Shown: one piece after another, positions 1 to 7,300 of the stretch
Layout: every line of letters starts with the position of its first letter
How positions within the stretch are numbered: the stretch's first letter is position 1
From: Candidatus Zipacnadia bacterium
Lineage (GTDB): Bacteria; Armatimonadota; Zipacnadia; Zipacnadales; Zipacnadaceae
Assembly: GCA_029821415.1 (NCBI GenBank)
Contig: JALGTJ010000068.1
Coordinates: forward strand, 1-15,743
Direction of reading: 5' to 3'
DNA length: 15,743 bases
The notes under the pieces: model-generated
What the model was told of the DNA's origin: nothing
The model's input: only the letters and a program-made list of their open reading frames with translations
The model's database searches: none
Program-made: the position numbers and the translations under genes

Positions 1-477
1 GGCGAGCGCAGCATACGCGCCTCCCAGAAAGCCGGCTACGAGTGCTGGATATACAACCACCCCTGCACTGACCAGGCCGCCTCGCCAGCCGTATATCGTC
101 GTCGGTACGGGCTGGCACTATGGCGCAATGGCGAAGATGGTGCCATCCCCTGGGAATACTCGGGACATGGCCGGGACTTGCAGCCCTATATGCAGAGACC
201 CGAGGGGCGCATTTATGCCGTGGCCTATCCCACCTGGGAGGGGCCGCCGATTGACACCATTATCTATGAGGCCTTCCGGGAGGGTATCTATGACACCCGC
301 TATCTGGCCACGCTGCTGAAGTATCGCGATATGGCCGAGAAGGAGGGCAAGGCCCAGGAACTGGTGAAGCGAGTTAACCAGTGGCTGGAGAGCTTTAGCG
401 TCAATGATGACCTTCAGCAGGTTCGCTGGCAGATGGTGCAGTGGATTCAGCGGCTGCGTGTCGCTCTGGGTAATTGA
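1..477 (+). CDS. DUF4091/GH123-like secreted hydrolase, C-terminal part (5' end outside window)
   Basis: Open from the first base in frame 1 to a TGA stop at 475-477; about 158 residues are visible and the start lies upstream of the window. The protein is a close paralogue of the C-terminal part of the next gene, sharing stretches such as ASPAVYRRRYGLALW, YPTWEGPPIDTII and GIYDTRYLATLLKYRDMAEK. This is the end of the DUF4091-type domain, a C-terminal region often found in proteins related to GH123 (beta-N-acetylgalactosaminidase) catalytic barrels. The catalytic part is not in the window, so activity cannot be judged. The last 80 or so codons are almost identical at DNA level to the downstream paralogue, while codons before them differ at many positions. 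A 70-base gap separates it from the next gene in the same orientation. Family placement is by pattern and not by a database search. Confidence 0.75.
   Translation, partial: GERSIRASQKAGYECWIYNHPCTDQAASPAVYRRRYGLALWRNGEDGAIPWEYSGHGRDLQPYMQRPEGRIYAVAYPTWEGPPIDTIIYEAFREGIYDTRYLATLLKYRDMAEKEGKAQELVKRVNQWLESFSVNDDLQQVRWQMVQWIQRLRVALGN
361..458 (+). repeat. 98-bp direct repeat, copy 1 (within DUF4091 gene 1)
   Basis: Identical base for base to 2681-2778 (offset 2320). The 132 bases before it (229-360) differ from the second copy at 8 positions. The 69 bases at 82-150 differ at 17 positions, and the 19 bases after the block differ at 9. Confidence 0.9.
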
Positions 478-532
478 GTGCGTACGCAGCGGTCATTTGC
501 CTGAAGACCGGTGCTCGAGAAGCTACCTATTT

Positions 533-539
533 GGAGGAG
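533..539 (+). promoter_or_regulatory. Ribosome binding site deciding a GTG start
   Basis: GGAGGAG lies 8 bases before the GTG at 548. It decides against the longer open frame beginning near 404, because the residues before 548 would overlap the end of the preceding gene and would precede a typical signal peptide. Confidence 0.75.
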
Positions 540-547
540 ATAGTATT

Positions 548-2797
548 GTGAAGTACCTGTGCCTCAGAGCAATAACGATGGTAGCACTACTTCTGGCTAT
601 CTATAGTTACCCGGGATGGGCTCAGGAGGAGAAGGCAAATCTCGCCATGCGTCGGCTGAATGATGCTGCGGCGCGGTTCGCAGAATTGCAAAGCCGCTTT
701 GCTGAGTCAATAGGGTTGGCTGAATGGCCCGAACAGTTTTCGGGAAAATCCGATTCCCCGGAGCGATTCAAGCTGATTGCCCCTGTCGTGCCCAAAGGTA
801 AGTTGTCTGGGCGGGGTTCAGGCTTTGTGGATCGACAAAGGCGGGAAGTAGGGCGCTACGTTACTGGTGAAATGGATCGCTTGGCCAGGCTGCTGAATCG
901 CAAGCTGCAGATATCCTGGCAGTGGCCTTATCGCGTGGAGGAGGTCAACGATGTGGAGCGAGCGCTGGGGCCGTTGGAATTGTACATCAATAGCTGGGTG
1001 GCCTTCGATGAGTATGCGTCGCGGTTCGCGGAAGACCCCTATGTTGTCTACACCCTCGACCCGACCTACAGCTACCGCATTCTCCCCGGCGGCCCGAGGG
1101 GACATGCCGAGGAGCTTTCCTATTATAAGTGGGGATTTCCCGATGTAGGTTTGATCAATCCGCAAATATTACCGTATACTTCGCCAGTGCCGGCAGTGCC
1201 CTCGCGCCGGCTGGAAGCATTCGGCTGTCGGGGCCAGTATATTCCGCTCAGCTTCGCTGTGCAGGCTGGCGAGGCGATGCCCAATTTGCGTTTCGCGGTT
1301 TCTGATTTGCAAGAAGACGGCAAAATAATTCCTGCCGAGGCGGTTGATCTGCGCATAGTTGAGGCGTGGTGGCACCCATTCGGGTCGGATGCAGATACGG
1401 CAGTTTATACCAACGAATTGCTGGTCCACGACGACGAATTTGTCATCGCTAAGCCCGACAGACCGGTTAATCATTTCAAGAATGCCAGATATGCCAAAGA
1501 TCTCCCCGAGCTGGCGCCATTCGGTATTGCCTCAGGGCAGACTCGACAGCTATGGATTACGGTGCATATACCGCCGGATGCGCGGGCCGGGCGCTACCGT
1601 GGCCGCATCGTGGCAGTTGATGATGCAGAACACCAGTTCAATTTACATCTGACAATAGAGGTCCTGCCCTTTGAGTTGGAACCGACCCCCTTTGCTTATT
1701 CCATCTATCATCAGGCAGCTCTGGATCTGGGCACCGAGTTTCCACCGGCGGGAGGACATTCTATCCTCACCGGGCCACAGCAGCCGGGGCTGCACGGGAA
1801 CTACAGGACCCCGGCACAAATGCAGGCAGAATATATCAACATGGCGCAGCACGGCCTGAATACATTGGATACGGCAGACGGAATGATGGCCAAAACTGAG
1901 CAGGGTTGGGATTTCTCGCGCTTGAAGCTATTGCTGGATATGGGCATGGAAGCAGGCTTGACCAGGAGTCCGTTTATTTACAGAGGACATCCCATCTACT
2001 TCCAGCCGTACGAGCGCGAGGACGCTCCCCATACGATGGAGCAAGTATATGACCGTATTGAGGAAGTTGTGACTAAGGTAAACGAGTTTACCGATGCTAA
2101 CGGCTACCCGCGGGCGGCGTTTTACGGTTGGGACGAAGCCTCCCCCGCCCAAATGAAATATCTGAAACCGTTGTATCAGGCGGTAAATGATGCCGGCGGC
2201 ATAGTGGCCCAGGCCACTTTTAAGCCAGCATATTTCAGCAGCATTGGTGCAGCATTGAGCTTGCCCATAGTACTTGGGGGCGTTACGGGCGGTACCGAAG
2301 GTTACGAAGATAGTTACGAGGCCAGTGTTCGTGCCTCCCAGGCTGCGGGCCATGAAGTGTGGGTCTACGGTGCGCCGATGACTGATAGGCCTGCTTCACC
2401 GGCTGTCTATCGTCGGCGCTACGGTCTGGCCCTGTGGAAGAACGGCGAAGACGGAGCTATGCCCTTTGCCTATGCTAACCCGCAGGGTACAGAGCACTTC
2501 CGCCCCTATATGGAAAAGCCGCGAGGAAAAATTTACGCCATGACATACCCCACGTGGGAGGGGCCGCCGATTGACACCATTATCTGGGAGGCTTTCCGCG
2601 AGGGTATCTATGACACCCGCTATCTGGCCACGTTGCTGAAGTATCGCGATATGGCCGAGAAGGAGGGTAAGGCCCAGGCACTGGTGAAGCGAGTTAACCA
2701 GTGGCTGGAGAGCTTTAGCGTCAATGATGACCTTCAGCAGGTTCGCTGGCAGATGGTGCAGTGGATTCAGCGGCTGCGCGCAGCTCTTGCCGACTAA
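548..2797 (+). CDS. Secreted DUF4091 / GH123-like glycoside hydrolase family protein
   Basis: 749 residues from a GTG start with a strong Shine-Dalgarno (GGAGGAG). Residues 1-25 form a signal peptide (hydrophobic MVALLLAIYS, likely cleavage after GWA), so the protein is exported. The architecture resembles GH123-like proteins: a beta-sandwich region at roughly 200-390 (for example RQLWITVHIPPDARAGRYRG), a TIM-barrel-like middle and a C-terminal DUF4091 region at about 640-745. The motif YGWDEAS places D529-E530 where the GH123 family has its adjacent Asp-Glu catalytic pair, so a role in hydrolysing amino-sugar glycans is plausible but inferred. It is the second member of a tandem pair; the 98 bases at 2681-2778 are identical to 361-458 of the first copy. 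A sugar-type transporter gene and a PHP hydrolase follow in the same direction, suggesting a carbohydrate-use locus. The substrate is unknown. Confidence 0.8.
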   Translation: MKYLCLRAITMVALLLAIYSYPGWAQEEKANLAMRRLNDAAARFAELQSRFAESIGLAEWPEQFSGKSDSPERFKLIAPVVPKGKLSGRGSGFVDRQRREVGRYVTGEMDRLARLLNRKLQISWQWPYRVEEVNDVERALGPLELYINSWVAFDEYASRFAEDPYVVYTLDPTYSYRILPGGPRGHAEELSYYKWGFPDVGLINPQILPYTSPVPAVPSRRLEAFGCRGQYIPLSFAVQAGEAMPNLRFAVSDLQEDGKIIPAEAVDLRIVEAWWHPFGSDADTAVYTNELLVHDDEFVIAKPDRPVNHFKNARYAKDLPELAPFGIASGQTRQLWITVHIPPDARAGRYRGRIVAVDDAEHQFNLHLTIEVLPFELEPTPFAYSIYHQAALDLGTEFPPAGGHSILTGPQQPGLHGNYRTPAQMQAEYINMAQHGLNTLDTADGMMAKTEQGWDFSRLKLLLDMGMEAGLTRSPFIYRGHPIYFQPYEREDAPHTMEQVYDRIEEVVTKVNEFTDANGYPRAAFYGWDEASPAQMKYLKPLYQAVNDAGGIVAQATFKPAYFSSIGAALSLPIVLGGVTGGTEGYEDSYEASVRASQAAGHEVWVYGAPMTDRPASPAVYRRRYGLALWKNGEDGAMPFAYANPQGTEHFRPYMEKPRGKIYAMTYPTWEGPPIDTIIWEAFREGIYDTRYLATLLKYRDMAEKEGKAQALVKRVNQWLESFSVNDDLQQVRWQMVQWIQRLRAALAD
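2681..2778 (+). repeat. 98-bp direct repeat, copy 2 (within DUF4091 gene 2)
   Basis: Second copy of the identical block, at the matching codon position near the 3' end of the paralogous gene. The abrupt loss of identity at its right edge suggests gene conversion between tandem paralogues. Confidence 0.9.
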
Positions 2798-2889
2798 TTG
2801 TTGGACAGTTTCAGCTTCTCTGGCTCAGTGAGTAGTTGAGTGCTGCTCTTAGTTGTGGTACAGTCCATCCAAAATCTTCAAGGGACACC

Positions 2890-3765
2890 ATGACTCCGCT
2901 CGCTATTATTCTGGTTCTATTCTCGGCCGTCTGTCATGCTGGCTGGAACTACTTCAGTCATGGCTTTCGGCGCCCGCTGGTAGCTATGTGGTTTATGACG
3001 GGCATTGGGCTGCTGTTGTATTTGCCTATCTTCATATTCACCTCCCGTTCACTCGTTTTGACCCCGACGTTGGCCGTCCTTATTCTGTTCTCCGGCCTGA
3101 CCAAGTCCGGCTACTATATCAGCCTGGCTACTACCTACCGATATGCCGACTTGTCTGTGGGCTATCCGCTATCGCGCACCGGCATCGTTCTCATCCCCAT
3201 CTGGGCGTATCTGTTTCTGGGTGAGAGGATATCCGTGCTGGCAGGCGTAGCCATTATCGTTATCCTGGCGGGCATATATTTGGTCAATGCTCGGTCGGCG
3301 GACCCATCAGCTCACTCCAGCGACCGTCGTCGCCGCAGGCTGGGACTATGGGCTGCTCTGGCGACGGCATTGCTGATTTCGGTCTATTCAGTAATAGATA
3401 AGCGAGCTATGGTCGCCCCCCAACTGGGTCCTATCAACTTTCTCTTTGCAATGTTCTTGCCGACGTGGCTGGGGATGACTCCCTATGTGCTGGCAACCAA
3501 TCGTTGGGTTGAAATCAAACAGGAAATCAGCGGCAAGGTGGGAAAACTTACTCTTATGGCCCTCTTTGATTTCACCGGCTACGGGGCAGTGCTGGCGGCT
3601 ATGGAGCTTAGCAAAGTCAGCTACATTCTGGCTCTGCGCCAGACCAGCGTAATACTGGGGGCGATTATGGGGGCGACACTGCTACGCGAGAAGCACGGTG
3701 TCAGCCGTGTGGCGGGTGCGGCGGTCATATTCGTGGGAGCGGTGTTGGTTTCGGTTAGCAAGTAA
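2890..3765 (+). CDS. EamA/DMT-family inner-membrane transporter
   Basis: 291 residues from the ATG at 2890, close to the usual 290-300 residues of EamA (drug/metabolite transporter superfamily) proteins. A longer reading from a TTG at 2836 lacks an obvious ribosome site and adds a polar leader, so 2890 is preferred; AAGGG lies about 6 bases upstream. Two homologous halves of about five hydrophobic helices are visible, split by a polar arginine-rich loop near residues 139-150 (SSDRRRRRLG). Typical EamA signatures are present: HAGWNYFSH in the first helix, GYPLSRTGIVLIPIWAYLFLGE at the end of the first half, and the matching ALRQTSVILGAIMGATLLREK in the second half. The family exports or imports small metabolites such as amino acids or sugars, and the substrate cannot be told from sequence. 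It lies 92 bases after the hydrolase and 32 bases before the PHP gene, so an operon is likely. Confidence 0.85.
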   Translation: MTPLAIILVLFSAVCHAGWNYFSHGFRRPLVAMWFMTGIGLLLYLPIFIFTSRSLVLTPTLAVLILFSGLTKSGYYISLATTYRYADLSVGYPLSRTGIVLIPIWAYLFLGERISVLAGVAIIVILAGIYLVNARSADPSAHSSDRRRRRLGLWAALATALLISVYSVIDKRAMVAPQLGPINFLFAMFLPTWLGMTPYVLATNRWVEIKQEISGKVGKLTLMALFDFTGYGAVLAAMELSKVSYILALRQTSVILGAIMGATLLREKHGVSRVAGAAVIFVGAVLVSVSK

Positions 3766-3797
3766 GACGTAGCCTGGATACAAGGAGACGATAAACT

Positions 3798-4691
3798 ATG
3801 CCGAATCCGTTCTCAAAGGGCGGAAATTGGTACAAGGGAAATCTGCACACTCATACAACCGTCTCAGATGGGCAACTAAGCCCCCAGGAGACGATTGGCA
3901 TCTATGCTGAGGGGGATTATGACTTTCTGGCGTTGACCGATCACGACGCCGTTGTGGACTATGGTGGTCTTGACCCCCACGGCATGACTCTTATTAGTGG
4001 CTGTGAGCTTGCCGTCGGTCGTGGCAGGCTCGGCCAGACATTGCATGTGGTAGCGCTGGGTCTGGATACAACCCCGTGGCTGCCTGAGAGTGATGATTTT
4101 GCTGAGCTGGTAGCAGCCATTTCCGAGGAGTGTGAATTGTGCTTTGCAGCGCATCCATTCTGGTCGCTGAACGAAGCCGGCGATCTACTGGACGTGAGAG
4201 GCCATGTAGGTGTTGAGGTCTACAACGCCACCTGCCAGAATGGTTGCGCGCGAGGCCCCTCAGAGATAGTGTGGGATATTCTGCTTGCCCATGGCCAGCG
4301 CCTGTGGGGTTTTGCAGTGGACGATGCTCACCTCAGGGAAGACTACTGCCAGGCCTGGGTGTGGGTCAAGTCGGCAGAAAACAGCGTAGCAGCGATACTT
4401 GAGGCCCTGAAAGCGGGACATTTCTACGCCTCCAATGGGCCGCAGATATACGATGTTGTCGTCGAAGCCGAACAGGTCTGGGTACATTGTTCGCCCTGCC
4501 GGCAAATTGCGGTGGTGGAAGCCACTCCCGGCGGGGGGTACACCACTGGCCGCCTGGCTGCCCAGCCGCCCTTTGAGGAAATCCGTCTGCCGCACCACCT
4601 GGCCGCGCGGCCCTTCCGCGTTGAGGTCGTTGACGATCAGGGACACAAGGCCTGGACTAATCCCTTTTTCCCGGATGAGGTTGAACGCTGA
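3798..4691 (+). CDS. PHP-domain metal-dependent hydrolase (CehA/McbA-like)
   Basis: 297 residues from an ATG with AAGGAGA about 9 bases upstream. The PHP (polymerase and histidinol phosphatase) metal-binding motifs are intact: NLHTHTTVSDG (H17, H19), LTDHD (D48, H49), SGCE (E70) and AAHP (H119), with a later GFAVDDAH motif at the C-terminal end of the barrel. The family hydrolyses phosphoesters or related bonds using two or three metal ions. There is no signal peptide, so it should act in the cytoplasm. Residues from about 215 onward form a short beta-rich tail (IYDVVVEAEQVWVHCSPC, then FRVEVVDDQGHKAWTNPFF), a layout seen in CehA/McbA-like PHP proteins. It is the last gene of the plus-strand cluster with the hydrolases and the EamA transporter. 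The precise substrate is unknown. It contrasts with the degenerate PHP-like protein at 11379-13061. Confidence 0.85.
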   Translation: MPNPFSKGGNWYKGNLHTHTTVSDGQLSPQETIGIYAEGDYDFLALTDHDAVVDYGGLDPHGMTLISGCELAVGRGRLGQTLHVVALGLDTTPWLPESDDFAELVAAISEECELCFAAHPFWSLNEAGDLLDVRGHVGVEVYNATCQNGCARGPSEIVWDILLAHGQRLWGFAVDDAHLREDYCQAWVWVKSAENSVAAILEALKAGHFYASNGPQIYDVVVEAEQVWVHCSPCRQIAVVEATPGGGYTTGRLAAQPPFEEIRLPHHLAARPFRVEVVDDQGHKAWTNPFFPDEVER

Positions 4692-4809
4692 TAACGTACG
4701 AGGCGGATACCGACTATCAGTTGTTAGCGAGGCAACATCCTGTCTTCGCAGGCGGTTGATTTTGCCCAGTGTGGCACGGCGCACGGCCGATTTCTGTTGC
4801 CCGCCGGCG
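4692..4809. other. Convergent intergenic region
   Basis: 118 bases between the plus-strand PHP gene and the minus-strand PEP-CTERM gene. No strong hairpin with a T tract was found, only short imperfect inverted pairs. On the minus strand the first codons beyond the PEP-CTERM stop encode R-R-R-A in the same frame (see 4798-4812). Confidence 0.5.
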
Positions 4810-4812
4810 TCA
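4798..4812 (-). other. TGA stop immediately before an Arg-Arg-Arg-Ala reading
   Basis: The PEP-CTERM helix GLVGVGI is followed by TGA (4810-4812) and then, in the same frame, by codons for R-R-R-A (4798-4809). A basic cluster right after the hydrophobic helix is a defining part of PEP-CTERM signals, so the stop looks like a nonsense change. Reading on would add about 30 residues before the next TGA. Confidence 0.6.
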
Positions 4813-5961
4813 GATGCCGACTCCGACCAGGCCCAGGGTAAATAGGGCCAAGGTGGTCGGTTCGGGTATAGGATTATCCCCGATCTTAACCACTCCGATT
4901 GAGGATTTGCCGCCGTATTCGGTGTCATCAAAAAACTGAAGGAGGTACAGATTGCCCCAGGTATCCATCACGCCGCGGGTCGGAGTGTCATAGGAGGCGC
5001 AACCAGCGAATTTGTATTCAAAGGTGGCCAACAGTTCCAGGTCTGGCGAGTAGAGATTGAATTCTGAGACGCAATCAGGCGGATAGATCCCGTGCAGGAC
5101 GAGGTTCCCCTGGGCATCAGTGACTGAGCCGTAGGGGTAGGCTGCATCCTGCGGCATACACCCTTCTGCCAGTAAGTTACCATTCTTGTCAAACTTGCGC
5201 ACCGCTGCCCAATTTCGGTCAGGCAGGCAAACATTTCCACTCTGATATATGTAATCCTGCTCATCAATGGCTATGCCTCTGGGAGCGTCAAAATAATCGC
5301 CCCAGTTCTTACAGCGAGTCCACTCGCGCTGGCCCTGAGCATTGTACTTGACCAGCCCATAGTTCAAGTCGCCAGCCGACCTTATCATATCTGCCGTTGC
5401 CGTAATATAGACGCTGCCCTCGCTGTCCACGACCATATCCCACACATCGTCCCAGCCCTCTGCATCCGGGTAATAGCTGCCCAGGTAGTCGTAGGCCGAC
5501 CACAGCAGATTTCCCTCCTGGTCGAGTTTATAAATGCCCAAAGGCTCCCCATTGTCTAGTACCGCATCTTCGCCCAAGCCGGAAACTACATAGATGTTGC
5601 CGCTGGCATCCAGCGCCGGGCCGGCGGCGCCGTCCCAAATGTTGGCCCAGTCATTGCCACGTGCAATATCGGTCTGCCATATTACACTACCGTCAGTGTT
5701 AGAGACTTTCATAACCCGAGCATAGGTTTGTCCAGCTTCGACGACTGTGGCGTGGGCGATAAGGTTACCGTCGGGCGCTACTACGACGCGGTGGACTCCA
5801 GTGTATTGGTCGGTAGCCGGAATGTAGTCGCGCTGGTACCAGATCTCAGTCAGCTCAGAGTCAAACTTGGCGATGAAGCCGAGTTGCCCCCGAGATATAC
5901 AAAAAACCGCGGTCATCAACAGCGATGCCATAGCCATAGGCGCTGCCCACCGCCCCATCAT
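4810..5961 (-). CDS. Main open part of the PEP-CTERM propeller protein (after the frameshift)
   Basis: This 383-codon open frame holds nearly all propeller repeats and the PEP-CTERM signal. Its own ATG at 5961 is not a convincing start: there is no clear ribosome site, and residues MMGRWAAPMAMASLLMTAV are an out-of-frame reading of the upstream blade. Genuine protein sequence in this frame begins near 5885 (GFIAKFDSE). It should be read with 5861-6148 as one gene. Confidence 0.6.
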   Translation of the reverse strand: MMGRWAAPMAMASLLMTAVFCISRGQLGFIAKFDSELTEIWYQRDYIPATDQYTGVHRVVVAPDGNLIAHATVVEAGQTYARVMKVSNTDGSVIWQTDIARGNDWANIWDGAAGPALDASGNIYVVSGLGEDAVLDNGEPLGIYKLDQEGNLLWSAYDYLGSYYPDAEGWDDVWDMVVDSEGSVYITATADMIRSAGDLNYGLVKYNAQGQREWTRCKNWGDYFDAPRGIAIDEQDYIYQSGNVCLPDRNWAAVRKFDKNGNLLAEGCMPQDAAYPYGSVTDAQGNLVLHGIYPPDCVSEFNLYSPDLELLATFEYKFAGCASYDTPTRGVMDTWGNLYLLQFFDDTEYGGKSSIGVVKIGDNPIPEPTTLALFTLGLVGVGI

Positions 5962-6148
5962 AGTGGGTGTCCTGCCACTTCTTAGCCCACGCCATGGAGA
6001 AATTCACGTCCGTACTTTCCCCACGGAGAAATTCACGTTTGCAACTCACGCCAGTTATCAAAACTACCAGTAGACTCACTGCTGTAGCCCACTGCTGGAG
6101 CAACCGAAACATTGCTCTGTAAGCCATACGCTGGCGGTGGTACTCCAT
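5861..6148 (-). CDS. N-terminal fragment of the PEP-CTERM propeller protein
   Basis: A 95-codon frame from the ATG with AGGAGG. It carries a long hydrophobic signal segment, then the first blade to LYISG. The last residues (ATRLHRQV) are out of frame, after the C5 run. The cysteine in ITGVSC is not a good lipobox (glycine at -3), so a lipoprotein is not claimed. A 14-base direct repeat lies inside it (5996-6009 and 6025-6038). Confidence 0.6.
   Translation of the reverse strand: MEYHRQRMAYRAMFRLLQQWATAVSLLVVLITGVSCKREFLRGESTDVNFSMAWAKKWQDTHYDGAVGSAYGYGIAVDDRGFLYISGATRLHRQV
5996..6038. repeat. 14-bp direct repeat, 29-base period
   Basis: GGAGAAATTCACGT occurs at 5996-6009 and again at 6025-6038, within the region encoding the mature N terminus of the PEP-CTERM protein. 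Since 29 is not a multiple of 3, the two copies are read in different frames (REFLR and VNFSM). Confidence 0.7.
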
Positions 6149-6400
6149 GATTCAAGCCTCCTGGCGATTCGTCTACGCGTAGCACGCTGGGCCCTTGCAT
6201 TGCGCCCCGAATCTGTTATTATTTGCCCGTAGAGATGACAGATTCCTGCCTGAGGCGCGCTCGTCTTCGTCTTGTTGTATCAACTGGCGGTCGACACGTG
6301 CAGGTCATTGCCCCGGTGGTGGCGAAGAGTAACACAATAGTTTTTCGGGGACCAAAGATTGCAAGGACCGTGCTGTTTAATTCGACAAGGAAGGTGCGTT
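6149..6400. promoter_or_regulatory. Divergent intergenic/promoter region with 10-bp palindrome
   Basis: 252 bases separating the minus-strand PEP-CTERM gene from the plus-strand Nif3-like gene; promoters for both should lie here. A perfect palindrome, CTACGCGTAG, sits at 6173-6182, a few bases beyond the PEP-CTERM ribosome site, and could be an operator. A weak plus-strand promoter candidate is TTGCAT (6195-6200), 16 bases, TATTAT (6217-6222). No credible small gene was seen. Confidence 0.4.
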
Positions 6401-7165
6401 ATGATTGCTGCTGACGTGGCGGCCTACATTGAAAGTATTGCGGCGAAGCCCGCCAATGATGAGGGCTTCAAGTTCGGCGACCCCCAAGCATCAGTAACTG
6501 GCATCCTCGTGTGTTGGATGTGTACCCTGCCGGCCATTGAGCGGGCAGTTGCTGAAGGCTGCAATATGATTGTCTGCCACGAAGAGATGCACTATCCGTA
6601 TGCTTCCTTCCAGCCGGGTCTGGAGAAGTACCTGACCTGGACGGTGAATCGGCGGAGAGTTCAGGCTCTTGCCCAAGGCGAGATAACAGTGTACCGCGCT
6701 CACGGCATGCTTGATGACTATTGCATCCTGGACGATTTTGCCGTGGAGTTAGGCTTGGGCACTCCCGCGGTGAGCGAGGGGTTCTATCGCATCTACGATA
6801 TTAAACCGCGCACTGTCGCTCAGCTTACCGACCAGGTCAAGCAGGTCCTAGATATGGACTGTGTGCGGGTAACTGGTGATCCGGCGCGGGAGGTCAGCCG
6901 TGTTGGCCTGCCTTGGGGCGGTCTGGGGCTTTCTGTTAATATAGGCTTTCTTGAGGGGCTGCTGCGCTACGACCCTGACGTACTGATCGCCGGAGAGACT
7001 GATGAATATGCAATGTTCTATTGCCGGGACGCAGATGTGCCACTTATTGAAAGCAGCCACGCCGGAAGCGAGAACTTTGGCCTGGCCCACTTTGCCGAAG
7101 ATCTCGCGGCGGCTATGCCCACGACCAAGGTAGTATTCCATCGCTGTCCAGTGCCATGGAATTAG
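6401..7165 (+). CDS. Nif3-like dinuclear metal centre family protein (variant)
   Basis: 254 residues from the ATG at 6401, with AAGGAAGG just upstream. An upstream in-frame extension to 6359 is polar and has no ribosome site. The sequence follows the NIF3/YbgI pattern: DEGFKFGDP near the N terminus, a beta strand ending in CHEE (C59, H60) where the family has His-His, AHGMLDD (H101, D105) in the middle, and SHAGSE (H220, E224) near the C terminus. The last pair has the same four-residue spacing as the metal ligands known in E. coli YbgI. One expected histidine is replaced by cysteine. The length matches bacterial family members without an inserted domain. The protein is probably cytoplasmic. 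The family's biochemical role is poorly known; some members are called GTP cyclohydrolase 1 type 2 homologues without firm support. It appears monocistronic between a divergent gene and a downstream promoter. Confidence 0.75.
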   Translation: MIAADVAAYIESIAAKPANDEGFKFGDPQASVTGILVCWMCTLPAIERAVAEGCNMIVCHEEMHYPYASFQPGLEKYLTWTVNRRRVQALAQGEITVYRAHGMLDDYCILDDFAVELGLGTPAVSEGFYRIYDIKPRTVAQLTDQVKQVLDMDCVRVTGDPAREVSRVGLPWGGLGLSVNIGFLEGLLRYDPDVLIAGETDEYAMFYCRDADVPLIESSHAGSENFGLAHFAEDLAAAMPTTKVVFHRCPVPWN

Positions 7166-7226
7166 GACTGAGGGTAGGAAGGTTCTTTGGTTGTGGTGAA
7201 AGAATACTGGAAAAGATCTGATGATA

Positions 7227-7235
7227 TGTTATAAT
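7227..7235 (+). promoter_or_regulatory. Extended -10 promoter for the HEAT-repeat gene cluster
   Basis: TGTTATAAT is a perfect extended -10 (TGnTATAAT). No good -35 hexamer is present, as expected for extended -10 promoters. Transcription would begin near 7242, giving a leader of about 60 bases before the GTG at 7301. The TTG at 7235 lies inside this element and is rejected as a start. Confidence 0.5.
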
Positions 7236-7300
7236 TGGTGGTAAAGACGGCCCGGTCGTTCTGCGAGCCGGGCGCTACTGTTGTCAGGGAGTTGACTGCG

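Larger units (their letters stand above)
4810..6148 (-). pseudogene. PEP-CTERM beta-propeller-like secreted protein, frameshifted
   Basis: The gene starts at the ATG at 6148 (minus strand), with a perfect AGGAGG at 6157-6162 eight bases upstream. Its first 95 codons encode a hydrophobic export signal (WATAVSLLVVLITGVSC) and the start of a propeller (YGYGIAVDDRGFLYISG). The frame then breaks at a run of five C's (5887-5891). The following frame continues GFIAKFDSELTEIWY and carries repeated blade-like motifs (APDGNLIAH, DASGNIYVVSG, DSEGSVYITATAD, DEQDYIYQSGN, DAQGNLVLHG, DTWGNLYLL), as in SBBP/NHL-type propellers. It ends in the PEP-CTERM sorting signal PEPTTLALFTLGLVGVGI. Removing one G (coding strand) joins the frames into about 445 residues. 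PEP-CTERM proteins are cut and anchored or released by exosortase at the envelope. Here the usual basic tail is missing because TGA precedes it. It may be a decayed gene or a sequence error; it is divergent from the Nif3-like gene. Confidence 0.8.

Noticed and set aside
404..547. Upstream extension of the second DUF4091 gene
   Set aside because: It overlaps the end of the first copy and lacks a ribosome site; GTG at 548 has GGAGGAG at good spacing and begins a signal peptide.
4810..4812. TGA recoded as an amino acid (alternative genetic code)
   Set aside because: prfB is present, and other genes here end naturally in TGA (475-477, the PHP gene, prfB itself).
4260..4931. 223-codon open frame on the minus strand
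   Set aside because: It crosses the ends of two convergent genes with strong family matches and has no recognisable motif; a chance open frame.
6223..6414. Small plus-strand open frame in the divergent intergenic region
   Set aside because: No ribosome site, arginine-rich random composition, and it overlaps the Nif3-like gene start.
7235..7300. TTG start for the first HEAT gene
   Set aside because: The TTG overlaps a perfect extended -10 element, and the GTG at 7301 has AGGGAG upstream and begins directly before the membrane anchor.
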